Source: Metallyticus violacea
Lineage: Eukaryota; Arthropoda; Insecta; Mantodea; Metallyticidae
Assembly: GCA_030762175.1 (NCBI GenBank)
Contig: JAUJEO010000019.1
Span: 2,734,001 to 2,798,000 of the forward strand
Reading direction: 5' to 3'
Length of the DNA stretch: 64,000 nucleotides
In this document: positions 27,401 to 39,125 of the stretch, piece after piece
How positions within the stretch are numbered: position 1 is the first letter of the stretch
Layout of the letters: each line of letters begins with the position of its first letter
Made by a program: the position numbers and the translations under genes
Notes under the pieces: model-generated
What the model was told of the DNA's origin: nothing
The model's input: only the letters and a program-made list of their open reading frames with translations
Database searches by the model: none

Positions 27401-28585
27401 TTGAGATAACTGGTTCTCTTTCATTATACTATTTTGATAGCCTCAGAAAAGCATATTATGCGCAAAGAATCTCTAAAAGAAAAAATTTTTTTTTCGAAGT
27501 TTGGAAACTTCGTTAGAATCACTTTTTTTCCGTTCTTATTTGAGATAACTGGTTCTCTTTCATTATACTAATTTGATAGCCTCAGAAAAGCATAGGTATG
27601 CGCAAAGAATCTCGAAAAGAAAAAAATTTTTTTTCGAAGTTTGGAAACTTCGTTAGAATCACTTTTTTTCCATTCTTATCTGAGATAACTGGTTCTCTTT
27701 CATTATACTAGTTTGATAGCCTCAGACAAGCATATTATGCGCAAAGAATCTCGAAAAGAAAAAATTTTTTTTTCGAAGTTTGGAAACTTAGTTAGAATCA
27801 CTTTTTTTCCATTCTTATTTGAGATAACTTGTTCTCTTTCATTATACTAGTTTGATAGCCTCAGACAAGCATATTATGCGCAAATAATCTGGAAAAAAAA
27901 AAAATTTTTTTTCGAAGTTTGGAAATAGAATCACTTTTTTTCCATTCTTATTTGAGATAACTTGTTCTCTTTCATTATTCTAGTTTGATAGCCTTAGACA
28001 AGCATATTATGCGCAAAGAATCTCGAAAAGAAAAAAAATTTTTTTAAGAAGTTTGGAAACTTCGTTAGAATCACTTTTTTTCCGTTCTTATTTAAGATTA
28101 CTGGTTCTCTTTCATTATACTAGTTTGATAGCCTCAGACAAGCATATTATGCGCAAAGAATCTCGAAAAGAAAAAATTTTTTTTTCGAAGTTTGGAAACT
28201 TCGTTAGAATCACTTTTTTTCCATTCTTATTTGAGATAACTTGTTCTCTTTCATTATACTTGTTTGATAGCCTTAGACAAGCATATTATGCGCAAAGAAT
28301 CTCGAAAAGAAAAAAATTTTTTTTCGAAGTTTGGAAACTTCGTTAGAATCACTTTTTTTCCGTTCTTATCTGAGATAACTGGTTCTCTTTCATTATACTA
28401 GTTTGATAGCCTCAGACAAGCATATTATGCGCAAAGAATCTCGAAAAGAAAAAAATTTTTTTTCGAAGTTTGGAAACTTCGTTAGAATCACTTTTTTTCC
28501 GTTCTTATTTGAGATAACTTGTTCTCTTTCATTATACTAGTTTGATAGCCTTAGACAAGCATATTATGCGCAAAGAATCTCGAAA
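24345..28585 (+). repeat. 42-monomer HOR (about 5,820 bp), unit 1 homology
   Basis: Matches 30165-34404 at an offset of 5,820 then 5,819 bp. It includes the AATAAAATTTTATTT monomer, AACTAGTTCTATTTC near 24631, AAATAATCTGG at 24963, TTTTTAAGAAG near 25130, the GATAGACTGAGAC monomer near 25495 with TTATGTGCAAAG, the CCATTCCTATTTG variant near 26697 and the first GGAAATAGAATCAC monomer at 27921. Homology ends where the downstream copy switches to GATTAAAATTTTATTT at 34405. Confidence 0.84.
27854..27986 (+). repeat. Shortened 133 bp monomer class (6 bp deletion)
   Basis: GGAAACTTCGTTAGAATCAC is reduced to GGAAATAGAATCAC, removing most of the right arm of the 18 bp dyad. The same monomer has AATCTGG followed by an uninterrupted A12T8 tract. 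The usual GAAAAGAAAAAAA has its internal G replaced by A, so the purine run is unbroken without a length change. The class recurs near 29716, 33741, 34568, 54438, 56384, 60407, 61646 and 62471, always beside an ATTATTCTAG monomer. Confidence 0.85.
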
Positions 28586-30164
28586 AGAAAAAAATTTTTT
28601 TTCGAAGTTTGGAAACTTCGTTATAATCACTTTTTTCCGTTCTTATTTGAGATAACTGGTTCTCTTTCATTATACTAGTTTGATAGCCTCAGACAAGCAT
28701 ATTATGCGCAAAGAATCTCGAAAAGAAAAAAATTTTTTTTCGAAGTTTGGAAACTTCCTTAGAATCACTTTTTTTCCATTCTTATTTGAGATAACTTGTT
28801 CTCTTTCATTATACTAGTTTGATAGCCTTAGACAAGCATATTATGCCAAAAGAATCTCGAAAAGAAAAAAACTTTTTTTTCGAAGTTTGGAAACTTCGTT
28901 AGAATCACTTTTTTTCCGTTCTTATTTAAGATTACTGGTTCTCTTTCATTATACTAGTTTGATAGCCTCAGACAAGCATATTATGCGCAAAGAATCTCGA
29001 GAAGAAAAAAATTTTTTTTCGAAGTTTGGAAACTTCCTTAGAATCACTTTTTTTCCATTCTTATTTGAGATAACTTGTTCTCTTTCATTATACTTGTTTG
29101 ATAGCCTTAGACAAGCATATTGCAAAGAATCTCGAAAAGAAAAAAATTTTTTTTCGAAGTTTGGAAACTTCGTTATAATCACTTTTTTCCGTTCTTATTT
29201 AAGATTACTGGTTCTCTTTCATTATACTAGTTTGATAGCCTCAGACAAGCATATTATGCGCAAAGAATCTGGAAAAGAAAAAAATTTTTTTTCGAAGTTT
29301 GGAAACTTCGTTAGAATCACTTTTTTTCCGTTCTTATTTGAGATAACTTGTTCTCTTTCATTATACTAGTTTGATAGCCTTAGACAAGCATATTATGCGC
29401 AAAGAATCTCGAAAAGAAAAAATTTTTTTTTCGAAGTTAGGAAACTTCGTTAGAATCACTTTTTTTCCGTTCTTATTTCAGATTACTGGTTCTCTTTCAT
29501 TATACTAGTTTGATAGCCTCAGACAAGCATATTTTGCGCAAAGAATCTCGAAAAGATTAAAATTTTATTTCGAAGTTTGGAAACTTCGTTAGAATCACTT
29601 TTTTTCCGTTCTTATTTGAGATAACTGGTTCTCTTTCATTATACTAGTTTGATAGCCTCAGACAAGCATATTATGCGCAAATAATCTGGAAAAAAAAAAT
29701 TTTTTTTCGAAGTTTGGAAATAGAATCACTTTTTTTCCATTCTTATTTGAGATAACTTGTTCTCTTTCATTATTCTAGTTTGATAGCCTTAGACAAGCAT
29801 ATTATGCGCAAAAAATCTCGAAAAGAAAAAAATTTTATTTCGAAGTTTGGAAACTTCGTTAGAATCACTTTTTTTCCGTTCTTATTTGAGATAACTTGTT
29901 CTCTTTCATTATACTAGTTTGATAGCCTTAGACAAGCATATTATGCGCAAAGAATCTCGAAAAGAAAAAAAATTTTTTTCGAAGTTTGGAAACTTCGTTA
30001 GAATCACTTTTTTTCCGTTCTTATTTGAGATAACTGGTTCTCTTTCATTATACTAGTTTGATAGTCTCAAAAAAGCATATTATGCGCAAAGAATCTAGAA
30101 AAGAAAAAAATTTTTTTCGAAGATTGGAAACCTCGTTAGAATTACTTTTTTTCCGTTCTTATTT
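28586..30164 (+). repeat. Block between the two 42-monomer units
   Basis: Satellite monomers carrying private variants: TATGCCAAAAGAATC near 28845 with an inserted C in the A/T tract (AAAAAAACTTTTTTTT), CTCGAGAAG near 28998, a 4 bp loss CATATTGCAAAG near 29118, AATCTGGAAAAG near 29268, and TTTCAGATTACTGG near 29476. Its last part, 29555-30220, recurs at 34405-35070 (offset 4,850 bp), including CTCAAAAAAGC and GAATTACTTTTTTTCC. The 4 bp loss shifts frame and creates the longest open frame in the window, which I do not regard as a gene. Confidence 0.78.
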
Positions 30165-33100
30165 GAGATAACTGGTTCTCTTTCATTATACTAGTTTGAT
30201 AGCCTCAGACAAGCATATTATGCGCAAAGAAACTCGAAAAGAATAAAATTTTATTTCGAAGTTTGGAAACTTCCTTAGAATCACTTTTTTTCCATTCTTA
30301 TTTGAGATAACTTGTTCTCTTTCATTATACTTGTTTGATAGCCTTAGACAAGCATATTATGCGCAAAGAATCTCGAAAAGAAAAAAATTTTTTTTCGAAG
30401 TTTGGAAACTTCGTTAGAATCACTTTTTTTCCGTTCTTATTTGAGATAACTAGTTCTATTTCATTATACTAGTTTGATAGCCTCAGACAAGCATATTATG
30501 CGCAAAGAATCTCGAAAAGAAAAAAATTTTTTTTCGAAGTTTGGAAACTTCGTTAGAATCACTTTTTTTCCGTTCTTATTTGAGATAACTGGTTCTCTTT
30601 CATTATACTAGTTTGATAGCCTCAGAAAAGCATATTATGCGCAAAGAATCTAGAAAAGAAAAAAATTTTTTTTCGAAGATTGGAAACCTCGTTAGAATCA
30701 CTTTTTTTCCGTTCTTATTTGAGATAACTGGTTCTCTTTCATTATACTAGTTTGATAGCCTCAGACAAGCATATTATGCGCAAATAATCTGGAAAAGAAA
30801 AAAATTTTTTTTCGAAGTTTGGAAACTTCCTTAGAATCACTTTTTTTCCATTCTTATTTGAGATAACTTCTTCTCTTTCATTATTCTAGTTTGATAGCCT
30901 TAGACAAGCATATTATGCGCAAAGAATCTCGAAAAGAAAAAAATTTTTTTTAAGAAGTTTGGAAACTTCGTTAGAATCACTTTTTTTCCGTTCTTATTTA
31001 AGATAACTTGTTCTCTTTCATTATACTAGTTTGATAGCCTTAGACAAGCATATTATGCGCAAAGAATCTCGAAAAGAAAAAAATTTTTTTTCGAAGTTTG
31101 GAAAGTTCGTTATAATCACTTTTTTTCCGTTCTTATTTAAGATTACTGGTTCTCTTTCATTATACTAGTTTGATAGCCTCAGACAAGCATATTATGCGCA
31201 AAGAATCTCGAAAAGAAAAAAAAATTTTTTCGAATTTTGGAAACTTCGTTAGAATCACTTTTTTTCCGTTCTTATTTGAGATAACTTGTTCTCTTTCATT
31301 ATACTAGTTTGATAGACTGAGACAAGCATATTATGTGCAAAGAATCTCGAAAAGAAAAAAATTTTTTTTCGAAGTTTGGAAACTTCGTTAGAATCACTTT
31401 TTTTCCGTTCTTATTTGAGATAACTGGTTCTCTTTCATTATACTAGTTTGATAGCCTCAGACAAGCATATTATGCGCAAAGAATCTCGAAAAGAAAAAAA
31501 TTTTTTTTCGAAGATTGGAAACCTCGTTAGAATCACTTTTTTTCCGTTCTTATTTGAGATAACTGGTTCTCTTTCATTATACTAGTTTGATAGCCTCAGA
31601 CAAGCATATTATGCGCAAAGAATCTCGAAAAGAAAAAAATTTTTTTTCGAAGTTTGGAAACTTCCTTAGAATCACTTTTTTTCCATTCTTATTTGAGATA
31701 ACTTGTTCTCTTTCATTATACTAGTTTGATAGCCTTAGACAAGCATATTATGCGCAAAGAATCTCGAAAAGAAAAAAATTTTTTTTCGAAGTTTGGAAAC
31801 TTCGTTAGAATCACTTTTTTTCCGTTCTTATTTAAGATTACTGGTTCTCTTTCATTATACTAGTTTGATAGCCTCAGACAAGCATATTATGCGCAAAGAA
31901 TCTCGAAAAGAAAAAAATTTTTTTCGAAGTTTGGAAACTTCGTTAGAATCACTTTTTTTCCGTTCTTATTTGAGATAACTTGTTCTCTTTCATTATACTA
32001 GTTTGATAGCCTTAGACAAGCATATTATGCGCAAAGAATCTCGAAAAGAAAAAAATTTTTTTTCGAAGTTTGGAAACTTCGTTAGAATCACTTTTTTTCC
32101 GTTCTTATTTGAGATAACTGGTTCTCTTTCATTATACTATTTTGATAGCCTCAGAAAAGCATATTATGCGCAAAGAATCTCTAAAAGAAAAAATTTTTTT
32201 TTCGAAGTTTGGAAACTTCGTTGGAATCACTTTTTTTCCGTTCTTATTTGAGATAACTGGTTCTCTTTCATTATACTAGTTTGATAGCCTCAGAAAAGCA
32301 TAGGTATGCGCAAAGAATCTCGAAAAGAAAAAAAATTTTTTTCGAAGTTTGGAAACTTCGTTAGAATCACTTTTTTTCCATTCTTATCTGAGATAACTGG
32401 TTCTCTTTCATTATACTTGTTTGATAGCCTCAGACAAGCATATTATGCGCAAAGAATCTCGAAAAGAAAAAAATTTTTTTTCGAAGTTTGGAAACTTCGT
32501 TAGAATCACTTTTTTTCCATTCCTATTTGAGATAACTTGTTCTCTTTCATTATACTTGTTTGATAGCCTTAGACAAGCATATTATGCGCAAAGAATCTCG
32601 AAAAGAAAAAAATTTTTTTTCGAAGTTTGGAAACTTCGTTAGAATCACTTTTTTTCCGTTCTTATTTGAGATAACTTGTTCTCTTTCATTATACTAGTTT
32701 GATAGCCTTAGACAAGCATATTATGCGCAAAGAATCTCGAAAAGAAAAAAATTTTTTTCGAAGTTTGGAAACTTCGTTAGAATCACTTTTTTTCCGTTCG
32801 TAATTGAGATAACTGGTTCTCTTTCATTATACTAGTTTGATAGTCTCAGAAAAGCATATTATGCGCAAAGAATCTAGAAAAGAAAAAAATTTTTTTTCGA
32901 AGATTGGAAACCTCGTTAGAATCACTTTTTTCCGTTCTTATTTGAGATAACTGGTTCTCTTTCATTATACTAGTTTGATAGCCTCAGACAAGCATATTAT
33001 GCGCAAAGAATCTCGAAAAGAAAAAAATTTTTTTTCGAAGTTTGGAAACTTCGTTAGAATCACTTTTTTTCCGTTCTTATTTAAGATTACTGGTTCTCTT

Positions 33101-34404
33101 TCATTATACTAGTTTGATAGCCTCAGACAAGCATATTATGCGCAAAGAAACTCGAAAAGAATAAAATTTTATTTCGAAGTTTGGAAACTTCGTTAGAATC
33201 ACTTTTTTTCCGTTCTTATTTGAGATAACTGGTTCTCTTTCATTATACTATTTTGATAGCCTCAGAAAAGCATATTATGCGCAAAGAATCTCTAAAAGAA
33301 AAAATTTTTTTTTCGAAGTTTGGAAACTTCGTTAGAATCACTTTTTTTCCGTTCTTATTTGAGATAACTGGTTCTCTTTCATTATACTAATTTGATAGCC
33401 TCAGAAAAGCATAGGTATGCGCAAAGAATCTCGAAAAGAAAAAAATTTTTTTTCGAAGTTTGGAAACTTCGTTAGAATCACTTTTTTTCCATTCTTATCT
33501 GAGATAACTGGTTCTCTTTCATTATACTAGTTTGATAGCCTCAGACAAGCATATTATGCGCAAAGAATCTCGAAAAGAAAAAATTTTTTTTTCGAAGTTT
33601 GGAAACTTAGTTAGAATCACTTTTTTTCCATTCTTATTTGAGATAACTTGTTCTCTTTCATTATACTAGTTTGATAGCCTCAGACAAGCATATTATGCGC
33701 AAATAATCTGGAAAAAAAAAAAATTTTTTTTCGAAGTTTGGAAATAGAATCACTTTTTTTCCATTCTTATTTGAGATAACTTGTTCTCTTTCATTATTCT
33801 AGTTTGATAGCCTTAGACAAGCATATTATGCGCAAAGAATCTCGAAAAGAAAAAAAATTTTTTTAAGAAGTTTGGAAACTTCGTTAGAATCACTTTTTTT
33901 CCGTTCTTATTTAAGATTACTGGTTCTCTTTCATTATACTAGTTTGATAGCCTCAGACAAGCATATTATGCGCAAAGAATCTCGAAAAGAAAAAATTTTT
34001 TTTTCGAAGTTTGGAAACTTCGTTAGAATCACTTTTTTTCCATTCTTATTTGAGATAACTTGTTCTCTTTCATTATACTTGTTTGATAGCCTTAGACAAG
34101 CATATTATGCGCAAAGAATCTCGAAAAGAAAAAAATTTTTTTTCGAAGTTGGAAACTTCGTTAGAATCACTTTTTTTCCGTTCTTATCTGAGATAACTGG
34201 TTCTCTTTCATTATACTAGTTTGATAGCCTCAGACAAGCATATTATGCGCAAAGAATCTCGAAAAGAAAAAAATTTTTTTTCGAAGTTTGGAAACTTCGT
34301 TAGAATCACTTTTTTTCCGTTCTTATTTGAGATAACTTGTTCTCTTTCATTATACTAGTTTGATAGCCTTAGACAAGCATATTATGCGCAAAGAATCTCG
34401 AAAA
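30165..34404 (+). repeat. 42-monomer HOR (about 5,820 bp), unit 2 homology
   Basis: Second copy of 24345-28585 with the same marker order, including the CCATTCCTATTTG variant near 32517, which the 22790-24450 unit lacks. Differences seen: a T lost from the tract near 31918 (A7T7) and one T lost in GAAGTTGGAAAC near 34147. Confidence 0.84.
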
Positions 34405-36035
34405 GATTAAAATTTTATTTCGAAGTTTGGAAACTTCGTTAGAATCAATTTTTTTCCGTTCTTATTTGAGATAACTGGTTCTCTTTCATTATACTAGTTT
34501 GATAGCCTCAGACAAGCATATTATGCGCAAATAATCTGGAAAAAAAAAATTTTTTTTCGAAGTTTGGAAATAGAATCACTTTTTTTCCATTCTTATTTGA
34601 GATAACTTGTTCTCTTTCATTATTCTAGTTTGATAGCCTTAGACAAGCATATTATGCGCAAAAAATCTCGAAAAGAAAAAAATTTTATTTCGAAGTTTGG
34701 AAACTTCGTTAGAATCACTTTTTTTCCGTTCTTATTTGAGATAACTTGTTCTCTTTCATTATACTAGTTTGATAGCCTTAGACAAGCATATTATGCGCAA
34801 AGAATCTCGAAAAGAAAAAAAATTTTTTTCGAAGTTTGGAAACTTCGTTAGAATCACTTTTTTTCCGTTCTTATTTGAGATAACTGGTTCTCTTTCATTA
34901 TACTAGTTTGATAGTCTCAAAAAAGCATATTATGCGCAAAGAATCTAGAAAAGAAAAAAATTTTTTTCGAAGATTGGAAACCTCGTTAGAATTACTTTTT
35001 TTCCGTTCTTATTTGAGATAACTGGTTCTCTTTCATTATACTAGTTTGATAGCCTCAGACAAGCATATTATGCGCAAAGAATCTCGAAAAGAAAAAAATT
35101 TTTTTTCGAAGTTTGGAAACTTCCTTAGAATCACTTTTTTTCCGTTCTTATTTGAGATAACTTGTTCTCTTTCATTATACTAGTTTGATAGCCTTAGACA
35201 AGCATATTATGCGCAAAGAATCTCGAAAAGAAAAAAAATTTTTTTCGAAGTTTGGAAACTTCGTTAGAAACACTTTTTTTCCGTTCTTATTTAAGATTAC
35301 TGGTTCTCTTTCATTATACTAGTTTGATAGCCTCAGACAAGCATATTACGCGCAAAGAATCTCGAAAAGAAAAAAATTTTTTTTCGAAGTTTGGAAACTT
35401 CGTTAGAATCACTTTTTTTCCGTTCTTATTTGAGATAACTTGTTCTCTTTCATTATACTAGTTTGATAGCCTTAGACAAGCATATTATGCGCAAAGAATC
35501 TCGAAAAGAAAAAAATTTTTTTTCGAAGTTTGGAAACTTCGTTAGAATCACTTTTTTTCCGTTCTTATTTGAGATAACTGGTTCTCTTTCATTATACTAG
35601 TTTGATAGTCTCAGAAAAGCATATTATACGCAAAGAATCTAGAAAAGAAAAAAATTTTTTTTCGAAGATTGGAAACCTCGTTAGAATCACTTTTTTTCCG
35701 TTCTTATTTGAGATAACTGGTTCTCTTTCATTATACTAGTTTGATAGCCTCAGACAAGCATATTATGCGCAAAGAATCTCGAAAAGAAAAAAATTTTTTT
35801 TCGAAGTTTGGAAACTTCCTTAGAATCACTTTTTTTACATTCTTATTTGAGATAACTCGTTCTCTTTCATTATACTAGTTTGATAGCCTCAGACAAGCAT
35901 ATTATGCGCAAAGAATCTCGAAAAGAAAAAAATTTTTTTTCGAAGTTTGGAAACTTCGTTAGAATCACTTTTTTTCCGTTCTTATTTAAGATTACTGGTT
36001 CTCTTTCATTATACTAGTTTGATAGCCTCAGACAA

Positions 36036-36046
36036 GCATATTATGC
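36036..36046. repeat. Second short dyad in monomer (GCATATTATGC)
   Basis: GCATA and TATGC are reverse complements around a single T. The element overlaps the palindromic TGCGCA that follows. It is conserved in the great majority of monomers. The recurring exception is the GCATAGGTATG monomer type, where GG replaces TT and the element becomes CATAGGTATG. Confidence 0.8.
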
Positions 36047-36064
36047 GCAAAGAATCTCGAAAAG

Positions 36065-36079
36065 AAAAAAATTTTTTTT
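36065..36079. repeat. A7T8 tract beside the dyad
   Basis: Seven A followed by eight T, immediately before the dyad. AnTn tracts are stiff and intrinsically bent, and once per 139 bp they would give a regular physical feature close to nucleosome spacing (established property of A-tracts; its effect here is inference). Other monomers show A6T9, A8T7 or A9T6, all with a total of 15. A smaller group is A7T7. Confidence 0.9.
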
Positions 36080-36097
36080 CGAAGTTTGGAAACTTCG
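36080..36097. repeat. 18 bp inverted repeat (dyad) within monomer
   Basis: CGAAGTTT and AAACTTCG are exact reverse complements separated by GG. The element is present once per monomer, so several hundred times in the window. It is the largest perfect dyad in the unit and abuts the A/T tract. It could extrude as a short hairpin or bind a dimeric protein. Both are inference. Common variants change it in characteristic ways: CTTCC in place of CTTCG removes only the outermost pair, while GAAGATTGGAAACCTCG introduces two mismatches. Confidence 0.9.
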
Positions 36098-37529
36098 TTA
36101 GAATCACTTTTTTTCCGTTCTTATTTGAGATAACTGGTTCTCTTTCATTATACTAGTTTGATAGCCTCAGAAAAGCATAGGTATGCGCAAAGAATCTCGA
36201 AAAGAAAAAAATTTTTTTTCGAAGTTTGGAAACTTCGTTAGAATCACTTTTTTTCCATTCTTATCTGAGATAACTGGTTCTCTTTCATTATACTAGTTTG
36301 ATAGCCTCAGACGAGCATATTATGCGCAAAGAATCTCGAAAAGAAAAAATTTTTTTTTCGAAGTTTGGAAACTTCGTTAGAATCACTTTTTTTCCGTTCT
36401 TATTTAAGATTACTGGTTCTCTTTCATTATACTAGTTTGATAGCCTCAGACCAGCATATTTTGCGCAAAGAATCTCGAAAAGATTAAAATTTTATTTCGA
36501 AGTTTGGAAACTTCGTTAGAATCACTTTTTTTCCGTTCTTATTTGAGATAACTGGTTCTCTTTCATTATACTAGTTTGATAGCCTCAGACAAGCATATTA
36601 TGCGCAAAGAATCTCGAAAAGAAAAAAATTTTTTTTCGAAGTTTGGAAACTTCCTTAGAATCACTTTTTTTCCATTCTTATTTGAGATAACTTGTTCTCT
36701 TTGATTATACCAGTTTGATAGCCTTAGACAAGCATATTATGCGCAAAGAATCTCGAAAAGAAAAAAATTTTTTTTCGAAGTTTGGAAACTTCGTTATAAT
36801 CACTTTTTTTCCGTTCTTATTTAAGATAACTTGTTCTCTTTCATTATACTAGTTTGATAGCCTTAGACAAGCATATTATGCGCAAAGAATCTCGAAAAGA
36901 AAAAAATTTTTTTTCGAAGTTTGGAAACTTCCTTAGAATCACTTTTTTTCCATTCTTATTTGAGATAACTTGTTCTCTTTCATTATACTTGTTTGATAGC
37001 CTTAGACAAGCATATTATGCGCAAAGAATCTCGAAAAGAAAAAAATTTTTTTTCGAAGTTTGGAAACTTCCTTAGAATCACTTTTTTTCCATTCTTATTT
37101 GAGATAACTTGTTCTCTTTCATTATACTAGTTTGATAGCCTCAGACAAGCATATTATGCGCAAAGAATCTCGAAAAGAAAAACATTTTTTTTCGAAGTTT
37201 GGAAACTTCCTTAGAATCACTTTTTTTCCATTCTTATTTGAGATAACTTGTTCTCTTTCATTATACTTGTTTGATAGCCTTAGACAAGCATATTATGCGC
37301 AAAGAATCTCGAAAAGAAAAAAATTTTTTTTCGAAGTTTGGAAACTTCGTTATAATCACTTTTTTTCCGTTCTTATTTAAGATTACTGGTTCTCTTTCAT
37401 TATACTAGTTTGATAGCCTCAGACAAGCATATTATGCGCAAAGAATCTCGAAAAGAAAAAAATTTTTTTTCGAAGTTTGGAAACTTCGTTAGAATCACTT
37501 TTTTTCCGTTCTTATTTGAGATAACATGT
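36097..37529 (+). repeat. Satellite block between copy 1 of the giant duplication and the 15-mer region
   Basis: Ordinary monomers, rich in the CTTCCTTAG/CCATTC class from 36650 to 37250. Rare variants are CAGACGAGC near 36310, CAGACCAGC near 36449, TTTGATTATACCAG near 36700 and AAAAACATTTTTTTTCG near 37180. No gene or foreign sequence is visible. Any counterpart after the second giant copy lies beyond the window. Confidence 0.75.
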
Positions 37530-39125
37530 TCTCTTTCATTATACTAGTTTGATAGCCTCAGAAAAGCATATTATGCGCAAAGAATCTAGAAAAGAAAAAA
37601 ATTTTTTTTCGAAGATTGGAAACCTCGTTAGAATCACTTTTTTTCCGTTCTTATTTGAGATAACTGGTTCTCTTTCATTATACTAGTTTGATAGCCTCAG
37701 ACAAGCATATTATGCGCAAATAATCTGGAAAAGAAAAAAATTTTTTTTCGAAGTTTGGAAACTTCCTTAGAATCACTTTTTTTCCATTCTTATTTGAGAT
37801 AACTTCTTCTCTTTCATTATTCTAGTTTGATAGCCTTAGACAAGCATATTATGCGCAAAGAATCTCGAAAATAAAAAAATTTTTTTTAAGAAGTTTGGAA
37901 ACTTCGTTAGAATCAATTTTTTTCCGTTCTTATTTAAGATAACTTGTTCTCTTTCATTATACTAGTTTGATAGCCTTAGACAAGCATATTATGCGCAAAG
38001 AATCTCGAAAAGAAAAAAATTTTTTTTCGAAGTTTGGAAACTTCGTTATAACACTTTTTTTCCGTTCTTATTTAAGATTACTGGTTCTCTTTCATTATGC
38101 TAGTTTGATAGCCTCAGACAAGCATATTATGCGCAAAGAATCTCGAAAAGAAAAAAAATTTTTTTCGAAGTATGAAAACATCGTTAGAATCACTTTTTTT
38201 CCGTTCTTATTTGAGATAACTTGTTCTCTTTCATTATACTAGTTTGATAGCCTTAGACAAGCATATTATGCGCAAAGAATCTCGAAAAGAAAAAAAATTT
38301 TTTTCGAAGTTTGGAAACTTCGTTAGAATCACTTTTTTTCCGTTCTTATTTGAGATAACTGGTTCTCTTTCATTATACTAGTTTGATAGCCTCAGACAAG
38401 CATATTATGCGCAAAGAATCTCGAAAAGAAAAAAATTTTTTTTCGAAGTTTGGAAACTTCCTTAGAATCACTTTTTTTCCATTCTTATTTGAGATAACTT
38501 GTTCTCTTTCATTATACTAGTTTGATAGCCTTAGACAAGCATATTATGCGCAAAGAATCTCGAAAAGAAAAAAATTTTTTTTCGAAGTTTGGAAACTTCG
38601 TTAGAATCACTTTTTTTCTGTTCTTATTTGAGATAACTTGTTCTCTTTCATTATACTAGTTTGATAGCCTTAGACAAGCATATTATGCGCAAAGAATCTC
38701 GAAAAGAAAAAAAATTTTTTTCGAAGTTTGGAAACTTCGTTAGAATCACTTTTTTTCCGTTCTTATTTGAGATAACTGGTTCTCTTTCATTATACTAGTT
38801 TGATAGTCTCAGAAAAGCATATTATGCGCAAAGAATCTAGAAAAGAAAAAAATTTTTTTTCGAAGATTGGAAACCTCGTTAGAATCACTTTTTTTCCGTT
38901 CTTATTTGAGATAACTGGTTCTCTTTCATTATACTAGTTTGATAGCCTCAGACAAGCATATTATGCGCAAAGAATCTCGAAAAGAAAAAAATTTTTTTTC
39001 GAAGATTGGAAACCTCGTTAGAATCACTTTTTTTCCGTTCTTATTTGAGATAACTGGTTCTCTTTCATTATACTAGTTTGATAGCCTCAGACAAGCATAT
39101 TATGCGCAAAGAATCTCGAAAAGAA
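37530..39125 (+). repeat. 15-monomer HOR (2,085 bp), unit 1 homology
   Basis: Matches 39615-41210 at an offset of exactly 2,085 bp (15 x 139). Markers: AAATAATCTGG near 37721, CTTCTTCTC, AAAATAAAAAAATTTTTTTTAAG near 37868, AATCAATTTTTTTCC, the one-base-short GTTATAACACTTTTTTTCC near 38045, ATTATGCTAG at 38094 and TTTTTTTCTGTTC near 38614. This copy has GAAGTATGAAAACATCG near 38166 where the others have GAAGTTTGGAAACATCG. Confidence 0.86.

Larger units (their letters stand above)
17254..36096 (+). repeat. Giant tandem segmental duplication, copy 1 (about 19 kb)
   Basis: Aligns in order with 44464-64000. Offsets step between 26,378 and 27,904 bp, and each large step equals whole monomers. Shared private variants run throughout: TTTTCAGTTC, CAGACATGCAT, GATTGCCTCAG, AAAGCTTATTATG near 21197, a GAAGTTTGGAACTTCC deletion near 22217, CTCGAGAAG near 28998, the CATATTGCAAAG deletion near 29118, GGAAATAGAATCAC monomers, CTCAAAAAAGC near 30068 and GAAACACTTTTTTTCC near 35268. 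The left edge lies between 17231, where this copy reads GTTGGAATCAC, and the GCATAGGTATG monomer at 17308. Confidence 0.9.
36021..36159 (+). repeat. Representative consensus monomer, 139 bp
   Basis: This copy carries the commonest base at nearly every position and serves as a reference unit. Order of landmarks from its first base (phase chosen arbitrarily at GATAGCC): a CTCAGACAAG segment, the GCATATTATGC dyad, TGCGCA, AATCTCGAAAAG, the A7T8 tract, the 18 bp dyad, TTAGAATCAC, a T7 run, CCGTTCTTATTTGAG, ATAACTGGTTC, TCTTTCATTATACTAGT. I count 43 G+C in 139 (31%) and five CpG dinucleotides. TTCGAA, TGCGCA and ACTAGT each occur once, so BstBI, FspI or SpeI digestion should give a 139 bp ladder wherever methylation permits. 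Confidence 0.95.

Noticed and set aside
28949..29182. 77-codon open frame on - strand (also 55605-55838)
   Set aside because: Reverse reading of the same monomers, opened by the same small deletion. It occurs only where that deletion exists and is carried by the giant duplication, not by selection on a protein.
28887..29369. 160-codon open frame on + strand (also 55543-56025)
   Set aside because: It starts at TTG, repeats the same satellite peptide more than three times, and owes its length to the 4 bp loss near 29118, which shifts frame past a stop. There is no codon bias, domain or neighbouring gene structure.
36080..36097. GTTTCCAA core of a CENP-B box on the - strand of the 18 bp dyad
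   Set aside because: The essential TTCG and CGGG positions do not align with the core, so it cannot be called a CENP-B box.
36111..36130. Possible Pol III B box (GGTTCTCTTTC) with T-run terminators
   Set aside because: Only the GGTTC part fits the B-box consensus GGTTCGANNCC, no convincing A box lies upstream, and the T7 and T8 runs would fall before the element rather than after it.
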